Of a stretch of DNA of 64,000 nucleotides, positions 32,510 through 43,322 are shown piece by piece. Each line of letters opens with the position of its first letter. Positions within the stretch are counted from its first letter, which is position 1. The notes under the pieces were generated by a model. That model ran no database searches, was not told the origin of the DNA, and saw only the letters and a program-made list of their open reading frames with translations. A program made the translations under genes and the position numbers. The stretch comes from Lonicera japonica (Eukaryota > Streptophyta > Magnoliopsida > Dipsacales > Caprifoliaceae): assembly GCA_021464415.1 (NCBI GenBank), contig JAKCWG010000810.1, positions 62,001 through 126,000 on the forward strand, given 5' to 3'.

Positions 32510-35500
32510 ATCAGTTTATTGGAGTGGTGTTATATGAATTTGTCTAGAAAGTTTGTATGGAATAAGTTTAGCATTTTTCTCATAGACGAGTATATCTTTT
32601 TGAAAAATTTTAGTTTTTTCACTATTTTTGTACAAGTGTTTTGTAAAAATTGATGTAGCGTTAATTAATTAAATAAACTTGTAGAGGTAGACATACATTT
32701 AGTGTTTTACTGAATAAGCCTACTATGCATTTCAAATAGTGTCTATATATATATATATATATATATAGCACACTATTTGATTAAATATTGACAATATATT
32801 AATTTAGTAGGTTGGGTTGCTTTTTATTTAATTTAATCAATTGCAATTACCTATGTTAGAGTTTTGCATTTTAATTTATTATTGAATAATAAGATATATT
32901 AGAGTATTTGTTATTGAATAATGAGATATTAGAGAAAACTAAAAATTTAATTTCATCAACTTAACCCACCTTAAAGTAGTTTACTATTTTAGCGTTGTTA
33001 TGGAGTAAATTTTTGGAAAATAAAAGGAATGAAATTTTATTAGAAGATGGTTTATATCGATCAAAATCATTTGTTCAATAATAGAACTGTCTATTCAGGT
33101 TTTAAATCTAGTTTACTCCGAACAAAATATTTCACTAAGTGCATAAAATAAAATAAAACCGCCCTTTAAACCATAGCCCACTAAACACTTTAAACTTTAG
33201 CTCACCAAACAGCCCACCTATGTTCATATATCAAATTGTTTGTTTTTATTTTGCCATAAAAGTAAAACTAGTTTAATCCCACTCGACTTTCTCAGTATAA
33301 ATTCTATACATATTTATATATTTGTTCATTTATAATGATTTTTTTTATTTGATTTGACTTCAATTGGAGTAGAGATATAATTAATTTTATTTTAACTGAA
33401 AATCTCACATACTCAAGTGAGTTATTTTATTATTTTGTAATTAATTTAAAGTGTACACATTTTATTTGTGGCATTAAATTTTTACTTATATTAATTTAAA
33501 TAAATATTTGTGTCCATCAATTTGAAAAAAAAAAGTTTAATTAATTTCAATTTCAATGTTTTCCTTTTCTAATTAAGTGATAAAAAATACATATTTTGAA
33601 AGGAAATCTAAAATATTGCAAATTAGGAATGGGACCCATAACCTACAAATTATTAATTATTTATTTGTTCAAAAACAAATGTTCAACCTAAGATTGGGCC
33701 TATTTTTTAGATAACTGAAGGGGAACAACAAAACATTTCCTTGATTATTTTATTTTAAAATTTTTATTTTTTTCTTAGACCTTCTAACTGTGAATTTTAG
33801 AAACTAGTTAATGTTATGTGGTGTAAATATTTTGTTTTGAGAGCCAAGGTAAACAATTGTTAGATTTCCGTAGACATCCAATAATATATAACTGATTTAA
33901 ACAAAAAAAAAAATCAATAACTAATATACCGTTTGAGAGGTTTATTACCTAAAAATTTTGCAAATTAAAAGTTAATTTTGGGGGTTAAGTGATAATATCT
34001 AATAGTTTAGGGGGTTTAGTGTCAATTTTAGAAGATGAAAGGGTTTAGTGCAAAAAAGTGATAGTTTGAAGGGGTTTAGTGTTTTTTACCCAATTTAAAA
34101 ATCACTACGAGTTTCATTTAAACTGATAAATTATTTGACCCCATTTTTTCCGAATAATATATTTACAATGGGTTTAGTAAAATATCTATACACATCTCCA
34201 TTTGGATTATCTAAGTAACTAAATTGATAGGACCTCCTTTAAGCTAACTAAAGGAGGCAAGCAGCTCCCATTAATTACGCAAGATAAAAATATTGATTTT
34301 TTTTATATGGAATATAGTATATGATTTTCAGGATATGATTGTGGAGTAGCTCTTTAACTAAGACAAATTTAACTTTAATGAAAAATTTATGAGTTGTTTT
34401 CATATATATCTAAAATCAATTCTAAAAAAAAATATTGAACAGGCATCCTATGCATTTCAAATCGGGTCTATGTTGAGCACACTATTTGAGTGAATATTGA
34501 CAATATAAGTAGGTTTGGTTGCTTCTACTAACTTATCAATTCCAGATTAATTAGAATTTTTTAAATGAGGTCTTTCTTTATTTTCTTGCTTTGTTAAATC
34601 GTATCGGTCTAGTAATTTATTATAGAATATTAATAAGATATTAGAGGAAACTAAATATTAAATTTGCCCAAATTGAGTTCTCTTTTAGTGTTCTTAGAAG
34701 ATTTAATTTTAGAAACAAAACCGAATTCTCTTTCAGTTTTGACGTTTTAGTGTTCTTATAAGATTTAATTTTAGAAACAAAACCGTTGAAAGAGCGGTAG
34801 TGTTATAATATTGTTATTTGATTCATTCATATAAATAAAAGGAAAATAAGGTTTACTATATCAGTTTTAGTATATCCATCCTTCTTTACATTTGAGGAAT
34901 TCAAATACTATTAGTATTCCCTATTTTAATTCGTATTTATTTTATATAACTCTTATTTCGTAGTGTCATTGTGGGTGACGTTTTAAGTATATTTCATTGT
35001 TAGTTGGGCTCTCCGAAATATTATTATAATTGAATATTTTAATAACATTTTATGAATATCTACTTATCATACAAATTATCTCTAGAATTATTAATGACAA
35101 AAATAAAACCCACCTAGTAGCTATTTTTCAAATGGATGGTTATTTTATTTAGAAACATGATCAACAAGACGACATCGTATGCATGGACAGGACCTTTAAT
35201 AGGATTGTAAAATTATAAAATTTCCTTTATATTTCGAAATTACAATAAAAATAATACTTATGTAAAAAATTGAGACATTGACCATAAACTTCGATAGCAC
35301 ATGTTATTATCACAAAACTAATTACCAAAGCTTTTATGTTGTTTTAACTATCTATATACAATATCAATAAGAATTAAGCATTATATAAATATAGTTCGAG
35401 CGGACATTAGTATATATGCATGGAGTCCGTTTTTAGTACGGACCTAGCGTTTTTACGACGTTTTTTCATCATAAAAAATATGAGGAGTAATTTTTATGAT

Positions 35501-35699
35501 GCAAAACCGCCGTTAAAAAGACCCGTCAATTCTTGAAATTTTTTGTGTGTATATATATATCAAATATGACGTAATATCGACTCTTAAACATGGCGTAATA
35601 CCTTGTACAAAATTTTACTGCAATCATTGTCTAGATAATATTTTTCTTTTTGAAAGGAATTTTCTATATTATGTGGCCATAAGAAATTTGGGGAAAGGA
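32510..35699. other. AT-rich intergenic DNA with diverged repeats
   Basis: No gene, tRNA or clear transposon ends seen. An (AT)n run lies at about 32743-32767. A diverged direct repeat of roughly 250 bp occurs at about 32706-32960 and 34438-34670 (shared TATGCATTTCAAAT, GCACACTATTTGA and TATTGACAATATA). Another pair of about 40 bp sits at about 34687-34731 and 34747-34791 (GATTTAATTTTAGAAACAAA). A GGGTTTAGTG-rich stretch lies at 34000-34090. Confidence 0.5.
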
Positions 35700-37060
35700 A
35701 GGTGATGTACCAAAGAATTGGTATAATTTATTATGTTAATTTATAAGTTGAAGAGCATAAATTATTACTTATATTAGTATTTTTAATGGTTTTTCAGGTA
35801 TTATAAAAGATTTGAAGAAGATTGACAAAATAGAGAAATTAAAGTTTGTGAAGACACCTAAAAATGCGCAATACTTCTGGATGCAAAACTTTTTATCCGG
35901 AACTCCAAATGATGCGATTCTTGAGCCTAAATTGAAGAGAATTTCGAGAGCTACAACTTTCCAGTTTCGCACTTTTTCAAATTCATCTATCTCGGAGTCC
36001 AAAATTGCGACGCAAGTATAGCAGCAAAATATGGCGAAAATTAATGTATTTAATTATGGGCCTATTTATATATTTACTATTTAAATTATTAAAAGCCCAG
36101 CCAATTAATGAGTAGCCCATTTGGAGGTAAGTCAAAGAAAAGGAAGCAAATCACTTAAGCCCATCTAAACCCATTAGCCAACTCAAAGCCCATTAGAAAT
36201 ATCACATCTCAACTATTTAAGGAATGCTTAGCCGAGCATTATTCTCCTCTCTTTTCTTTGTTTTTCTTTTCTTTTATTTTTGCTTTGAAGACTAGAAGAT
36301 TGAAGATTTAATTTTATTAATGTCAAGTAAGTTTTCTTTCAATCTTATTTGTTATTTAATTTTTATTATGCTAGCGTAAATTTGTGCTAGGGTTAGGATG
36401 AGTATATTTAATTGATTCCATTGCACGTATTCATGCCAATTGATTCTACCAATTTAATGCTTTAATATTAAACACAATTATTCCTATTGGATGCCCGTTT
36501 TAATTGATAAAAAAATAAAATTGGATTCTCATTATTTTTTGTTGGATTCACCTTATGATTTGTTGAGAGCGGATATAGGGTGTGTTTTGATGGATATAGT
36601 GAGTGTTTTGATTTTATATATTAGTTTGGCTGTGGAAGAATTACAATTGGATTTTATAAATTAATTGGACTTGAATGATTTTATTTTCCGCATCTAATAG
36701 AGTCGAGAGACCAAATTAGTGCGAGATAAGAGTAGAGTTTATGCGCATGAATACTAAGGAAGATGATATTAAATATATGACTCCAAAACCCTAGTCAATT
36801 AATTCATTAATTTTATTATCTTGCTTAGTAGTATTTAATTTAGTTCTATTAATTTAATTTACTTGCTCTACTTTATTTTATTTTATTTGTTTGATTCTTA
36901 CCAATTATTCTTGGCTAGATTAGGAATTAGTGAAAAATTAGCAAGACAAAATTTAAAACATACTGTTTGAGTCTTTGTGGGATCGACCTCGCTTATACGC
37001 TATATTATAAATTGATTCGTGCGCTTGCGAGTATTAAAATTTATCACAACAGAAGGATCA
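35700..37060 (+). mobile_element. Possible decayed LTR remnant
   Basis: Several phrases recall plant Ty3/gypsy LTRs: GATGCGATTCTTGAGCC with a CTACAACTTTCCAGTTTCGC stretch (35910-35970), a promoter-like ACTATTTAAGG before a pyrimidine-rich leader (36210-36270), and a GTGGGATCGACCTCGCTTATA end region (36978-36998) followed by CGCTTGCGAG. No PBS or partner LTR was found. Both boundaries are guesses. Confidence 0.35.
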
Positions 37061-37316
37061 AAGAAATACGGTGGTCCTTTTTACTCATTAATTCACATAA
37101 CTTTATCTGTATCAATAATTTAATATATATATATATATATATGTATGTATGCACTTAGAGAAAAGGCAATAATGATGGGAATTTTGCATTTTAGCCTACG
37201 CATGGGCATGGTTACCTTTTCAAGTTACACATTCATGATGTTTTTAAGGACGTTGAGTTATTAAATATTATTCTACTAACTATATTAATGACCTTATATA
37301 TATATTATATACTATT

Positions 37317-37675
37317 TGTTGGGATTGGAAAAAATCAGAGAATGATATTGAGAAGAAAAACAGGTTTATTTCTCTCCAGAAAATAAACAACAAGAATTAC
37401 AACAAGAATTCTTTACAAAAAAACTTCTCACAAAACTCTCTCTTGGAGTCTCTCTATCTCTCTCTAAATGAACTCTTCTGATTTTTCTGATCCTCCTACT
37501 TCATGCTAACTAATGGAATGGGCAGGGGTATTTATAGAAAGCTTCTCCAATGCCATTCCTTCTCCACCATTGACAAAGTTGCCAACTTTGCCAATATTTC
37601 CACCAAGTTAGGTAGCAAAAGAAAACTAGCAACCTTCTAGATGGAGCTTCTAGATGAAGCTGGACTTTTCTTTCA
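37317..37675 (-). mobile_element. 3' LTR of the Ty1/copia element
   Basis: 359 bp. On the minus strand it starts TGAAAGAAAAGTCC right after the polypurine tract and ends in CCAATCCCAACA. A TATAAATACC box lies near 37529-37538. Flanking CTATT (37312-37316) would be the target duplication; the partner copy lies beyond the window. Confidence 0.8.
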
Positions 37676-37690
37676 ATTCTCCCCCTCCAG
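37676..37690 (-). other. Polypurine tract of the copia element
   Basis: GGAGGGGGAGAAT on the minus strand directly abuts the 3' LTR, 20 bp after the pol stop codon at 37710. Confidence 0.75.
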
Positions 37691-37709
37691 TTGCATTTAG
37701 AAGCATATG

Positions 37710-40700
37710 TCATCTGCAATCCATCCCAATTATGTCTCTGCATAATTCTTGCTTCTCTCGAGGAACCGCTTTTGTTAACATATCTGCTGGATTGTCCTTT
37801 GTGTGGATCTTCACAAGTCTCAGTAGCTGTCTGTCCATAACTTCCCGTATCCAATGATACCGAGTGTCGATGTGCTTTGTACGAGAATGATACATTGGGT
37901 TCTTGCTCAAGTCCAGAGCACTCTGACTGTCACAATGTATCTTGTATTCCTTCTGTTTGATTCCCAGTTCTTCTAGAAATTGCTTTAGCCACAACATTTC
38001 TTTACCGGCTTCAGTTATTGCAATGTACTCAGCTTCTGTTGTAGATAAAGCAACGCACTTCTGCAATCTTGACTGCCATGACACAACTCCCCCTGCATAA
38101 GTGTAAAGGAATCCCGATGTAGATTTCCTACCATCAAGATCTCCAGCCATATCTGAATCTGTATAGCTTTCTAAAACTAGGTCACCTCCCCCATAGCACA
38201 AACACATTTTTGATGTACCCTTGAGGTACCTGAGAATCCACTTGACTGCCTCCCAATGTTCTTTCCCGGGATTGGAAAGGAATCTGCTCACCACTCTTAC
38301 TGCGTGGGCGATATCTGGCCTGGTACAGACCATAGCATACATCAAGCTTCCTACCGCTGAGGAATATGGTACTTTTGACATCTCCTCTATCTCTTTCTTG
38401 GATGAGGGGCATGATCTTCTACTCAGCTTGAAATAATTTCCCAATGGAATGCTAACTGGTTTGGCTTTGTCCATGTTGAACCTTTCAAGCACTCGTTCAA
38501 CATACTTCTCCTGAGATAGCCATAACCTTCGATTCTTCCTATCTCGAATTATATGCATCCCCAATATCTGTTGGGCTGGTCCCAAGTCTTTCATATCAAA
38601 GTACTTGGAGAGCTCCTTCTTCAGCTGGCTTATTTTCGTTGCATCCTGTCCAACGATCAACATGTCGTCTACATATAGTAGCAGTGTAACGAAACTTCCA
38701 TCTCGAAATCTATGGATGTAAACACACTGATCTGCGTTGGTTCTCTTATAGCCTTGACTCCTCATGAATGAGTCAAACTTCTTGTACCACTGTCTGGGTG
38801 CTTGATTGAGACCGTACAGACTCTTTTTCAGCTTGCAAACGAGGTTCTCTTTCCCTGAAACCTCAAAACCTTCTGGCTGATTCATGTAGATTTCTTCATG
38901 TAAGTCACCATGAAGAAATGATGTTTTTACATCCATCTGTTCAAGCTTCAAATCCATGTTGGCTACCAATCCAAGAATGATACGGATTGAAGCCATCTTC
39001 ACAACAGGTGAAAATATCTCATCAAAGTCAATTCCTTTCTTCTGAAGAAATCCTTTGACCACCAACCGGGCCTTGTGCTTCACCACCTTTCCGCTACCAT
39101 CTTTTTTGAGCTTGAACACCCATTTGTTCTTTAATGCCTTCTTTTCGTTTGGAAGCTCAACCAACTCGTATGTGTGGTTTTTCTTCAAAGAATCCATCTC
39201 ATATTCCATTGCCTCCTTCCATTTACTGTTGTCTTGATGAGATATAGCTTCCTGGAAATTTTCTGGCTCCCCATCTTCCATAAGCAGAATATACTCTGAA
39301 TCTGGATATCTGGTTGACGGAATCCTTCCACGTTCAGATCTTCGAACCTGTGGACTTTGAATTTCAGGAGGAGTATCACCATCTAACTCTTGCGATGGTC
39401 CTGCAACTTCTGGTGGAGAGGATTGAGTCTCCCCCTGCTCAATGTCCTCTTCTTCTTCCTCCTGTTCTTCTTCTGGTATTTCCTCTTGCACCCCATCATC
39501 CTTTGTCACTGGTTGTGTAGGAGTTGGATCAGGAACAATATCCTGGGCAATGGACTTTGATTGAGTAGACACAATGGGCTCTTCAATGTCTTTAATTGTC
39601 TGGTTTTCATGGAACACTACATCCCGGCTCCTAATAACCTTCTTCGCCTTTGGATCCCATAGCCTGTATCCGAATTCTTCATCTCCATAGCCAATGAAGA
39701 TGCATAGAGTAGTCCTTGCATCGAGCTTCTGCCTGAGCTCCTTGGATACATGTACAAAGGCTAAACATCCAAACACTTTCAAATGTGAATAAGAAGGATT
39801 CTTACCTGACCATACTTTCTCTGGGATCTTAAAATTCAACGGCACTGATGGGGATCTATTGATCAAGTAGCAGGCAGCACGAACAGCTTCTCCCCAGAAT
39901 GGCTTTGGCAATTTAGTCATGCTCATCATACTTCGGACCTTATCCATAATAGTCCTATTCATTCTTTTGGTTACGCCATTGTGTTGTGGGGTGCGAGGAA
40001 CCGTTTTCTGATGTCGAATGCCATGTCTCATGCAATAGGCTTTGAACTTTCTGGATCTGTACTCACCTCCATTATCCGAGTGAAGGCATTTTAGTTTCTT
40101 TCCAGTTTCACGCTCTACCATGGCATGAAACTCTTTGAAGTAATCCAGAACCTAGTCCTTCGATTTTAAGAAATAAACCCACACCTTTCGTGAAGCATCA
40201 TCAATAAAGGTTAGAAAATCCCTATTGCCACCAAGTGATTCCACCTCCAAGGGACCACAAACATCAGAGTGTACCAGACTCAACATCTCTGATTTTCTCA
40301 CTGATGATGAACGGAATGAGACTCGGTGTTGCTTATCGAACAAGCAGTGGCTGCAAGGATCTAGTGTAGCATCCTTTGCAATTGTGATTAGCTCCTGTTT
40401 TGTCAAGGTAGACAAACCCTTCTCACTCATATGTCCGAGTCTCTGGTGCCATAGATTTTGGGACTTTTCACGCTCTACAACATTCAGACTGCTTTCACAT
40501 ATTTTTATATGTGTTTTGTATAGAGTACCACATGTGTGTCCTTGGGCGACAACCAAGGAACCTCTTGACATCTTCCATGTGCCATTGCTGAACATATTTG
40601 CATAACCTTGTTTGTCAAACGCCGACCCTGAAAGTAGATTGAGTCGGAGGTCTGGAACGTGCCGCACATCCTTCAATGTGATTGAACATCCGACATTCGT

Positions 40701-41018
40701 TTTTACTTGAATGTCACCAATCCCTTTGATCTCAGCAGAACTCTTATTCCCCATCTTCACCGTACCAAAGTCTCCAGCTTTGTACGTGGTGAAGAAGTCT
40801 TTGTGCGGAGTGACGTGATAGGATGCCGCAATATCAACAATCCACTCGACATCTTGGCTTCCTGTATGAAGACATGTCTCCTCCTCACTTGAGCATAAGA
40901 CCACTTCTCCTGTGACAGTAACTAGTGTATCTCTGTTTCTGTCCTTCGATTGCTTGCTATTATGTCTCTGCTCTCGTAATAGCTTCTTGTAATTCTTCTT
41001 CGTATGGCCTTCTAGGCC
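37710..41018 (-). pseudogene. Tork/Tnt1-like copia polyprotein, cut in gag
   Basis: Minus-strand copia Gag-Pol from the broken zinc knuckle (GLEGHTKK at 41018) to TGA at 37710. In order: aspartic protease (WIVDIAASYHVTP, where the usual DSGAS Ser-Gly is changed to IAAS), the GAG-pre-integrase zinc region (LWHQRLGHMSEKGL, CSHCLFDKQ), integrase (HSDVCGP, HSDNGGEYRS), RT (LLYVDDMLIVG) and RNase H (YTDSDMAGDLDGRKSTSGF, TEAEYIAITEAGKEMLWLK). One in-frame TAG interrupts integrase at 40152-40154; otherwise two long frames (945 and 2412 bp) stay open. Gene order IN-RT-RNase H is diagnostic of Ty1/copia. The Gag N-terminus and 5' LTR are separated by the inserted family C elements and lie beyond the window. 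Confidence 0.88.
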
Positions 41019-42561
41019 TGTAGACACCCCGATCCGTGACCCCCGCGAGAACCCTAACGACCTTCGAGAACTACTGTTTTTGGGTCCGAGACCCACCCGA
41101 GCACCTGAAACTACCCCGGGGGGGTTTGTTGCGCGACAAACCTTTTTTTATGAAGGATTGTCGCACGACATATCACATTGTCGCGCGACAATCCCACCTA
41201 TGTCGCGCGACAATCCCTCCTGACACCAGACCATCCACTCTCTGACACATCAGTCTGTCAGAAACATCACTTCAGCCGTTTGTCGCGCGACATTGTCTAA
41301 ACATGTCGCGCGACACTTGCCCTTTTCGGGGAAATGTCGCGCGACAATCTTCCCCGAGTACTATAAATAGGCCACCCCCCCCAAGGATGAGAGGCAGCGA
41401 TTGGAATCCAAGAATTCTAAAGTTATAATATGATTTTCTAGTCTTTCATCAAGTATTTTCTATTATCGTCATATTTCTGAAGAATTATCGAATCTATTCT
41501 CGACACTCGACGTGTCCCGTCTCTGGAATCGAACTCTCGGAAATATCTGAAGAAGGAAAAGATTATCATCGCCGAAAATCTCTCCGCCGGATTACATTTT
41601 CTTTCTTATTTATTATTCTCGTCGGGAAGGTAAAGAAATCCTCTTCTAGCATTTTAAAATTAGATATCTGTGTACTTGTTTTGTTTCTGTTATTTTGTCC
41701 ACATTTTTATTTGAATGAGCTTATTGCCAAGTTACAAATAGTCTACCGTTTTCAAAATAAAAAGACCCTGATAAAACCATTTTCAAAATCAGAAGAGTAA
41801 GTACATTATCGTTCGGATAAAAACCCTACTTTCAAAACCCGGACCGGTAAAACTTACTTAGGAATTAAAAGCCCGGTATATCCTATCTGTTTCATAGATT
41901 GCGATACACCCGGTAGAACTCCCCTCAAGAGTTCCAATTCCACATTGAATTAGTTACACTATGAAATCCGAACTTTTATGAAAGTAGTCAAAACCCGAGA
42001 AAACCGTCATTATCCGAGGAATAATACGGAAAACTCCCTCTCTAAGAAAATAACTTTGTCACTCATATTTACATTTTTCAAAGCAAAATATCGGATCTCG
42101 GAACACAAAGGCTTTTTCCGTGCCCTTTCCCGTTTTCCCCAAAGATTAGGGTTTTTCACTTAGAAAGTAGTAGACTGTCAGTAAAAGCATCCAAGTTCTT
42201 CAATATAGAATAAACATATAAAAGACCACTAGAGACCGAAAGGGCGGAATGGGTGCTTAACACCTTCCCAAACCGTAATATAGTTTCCGAACCCTATAGA
42301 ATCCTGGTTTCGCAGACAAACGTATAAAGAAAGGCTTATCTGTAGCCTTTCCTCTTACACAACCATTTTGTCCGTTTTCTCGTAAAACGTACTGGCGACT
42401 CTGAACGAACCCTCTTGTATCTAGAAATAGAACATAGGGACACCTGATATGAATCAAACCAAACAAGCTCTTAGCAAATGGAACGACGGAATCCTCTCCG
42501 ACGTTTCAGACGCCCACCAACGGGGACGAGACCCGGGGGGTCGCATTTGCGGATTCTCACA
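41019..42561 (+). mobile_element. 5' LTR of family C copy 2
   Basis: 1543 bp, from TGTAGACACCCCG to GGATTCTCACA, followed by the PBS. Carries the palindrome array and TATA box, a block shared with family E (42228-42296) and an internal PBS-like TGGCGACTCTG (42393-42403). Confidence 0.93.
41127..41370 (+). promoter_or_regulatory. LTR promoter and palindrome array, copy 2
   Basis: Seven sites start at 41127, 41159, 41179, 41201, 41281, 41304 and 41335 (spacing 32, 20, 22, 80, 23, 31). The last five are exact TGTCGCGCGACA. The TATAAATAG box is at 41362-41370, 15 bp after the last site. Confidence 0.82.
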
Positions 42562-42562
42562 G

Positions 42563-42580
42563 TGGCGACTCTGCTGGGGA
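42563..42580 (+). other. Primer binding site, family C copy 2
   Basis: TGGCGACTCTGCTGGGGA one base after the LTR end, identical to copies 1 and 3. Confidence 0.88.
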
Positions 42581-43322
42581 CTACCCTAGAAAACTAGACT
42601 CTTATATGTGGACTTTTGTTTATCTGTTGAATATCTGCTTTTACTGCTTTCCCTACTTGTGTTAATTGATTGAGAAGAAACCTTTTTCTAAAAATAGGAG
42701 TTTTTCAAAAATACGTAATAAAGATTATTGATATTTGTGAAACCAACCTTTCGAACTTTACACGCACTATCACAAAATCATACATTGATTCTACGAGTGT
42801 GAAAATACCCCAAACCTTCGGAAGTATTATAAGTGAGTAGGGAGTTGGCTCGATTGGGCCAACATAAACCGAAAGCATTTACTTCCACTCTCCTTGGCCA
42901 AGTACGCCCCCGAGGTATATCGAGTGACGAGAACACTCACGTACCCGGGAAGTATATCAAAAGACTCTTGCACGTACCCGCCCCTGGGGTATATCGCAAG
43001 GTCTTGCCAAAAAGGAGGGAGCCTGAAGCCTTAACCGTTCGTACACCTGCGCTGCATATAAGATTGAGTCGGCTAAAACACTTGTCAAAACAGCCGTAGG
43101 GGATGTACCACCTTACGGCTTACTTTACAACACCTTTTAAAAATCCGAGTTTTTTTCTCTCTCGGCAATTTTTAATGGTTCTTTTGGCAAAAATCGAGTC
43201 ACATCATAGTCTTCCTTCATCTTCGCCACGTGGTTTCATCTACAGCCATAAGCAACGACAGTCTGGAAGGTTGGGCCGGCCGAGATAGTACCGGAAGATT
43301 AGTAAGACCAAACTCATCTACA
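42581..43322 (+). other. Leader of family C copy 2
   Basis: About 740 bp. It contains a GTGAGT donor-like site (42833) that also opens a conserved frame of 88 codons without ATG. Three GTATATC repeats are 37 bp apart (42915, 42952, 42989), with a GAGTG...CACTC inverted repeat between the first two. A TTTCATCTACAG acceptor-like site ends at 43245, shortly before the gag ATG. It may hold a leader intron or packaging structure. Confidence 0.55.

Noticed and set aside
35426..35530. Possible CACTA or other DNA-transposon fragment (ACGACGTTTTTTCATCATAAAA-like phrase)
   Set aside because: No terminal inverted repeats, target duplication or transposase could be identified.
35769..36021. Small ORFs on both strands near 35.8-36.0 kb
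   Set aside because: Overlapping short frames on opposite strands, no domain, and the region reads better as an LTR remnant.
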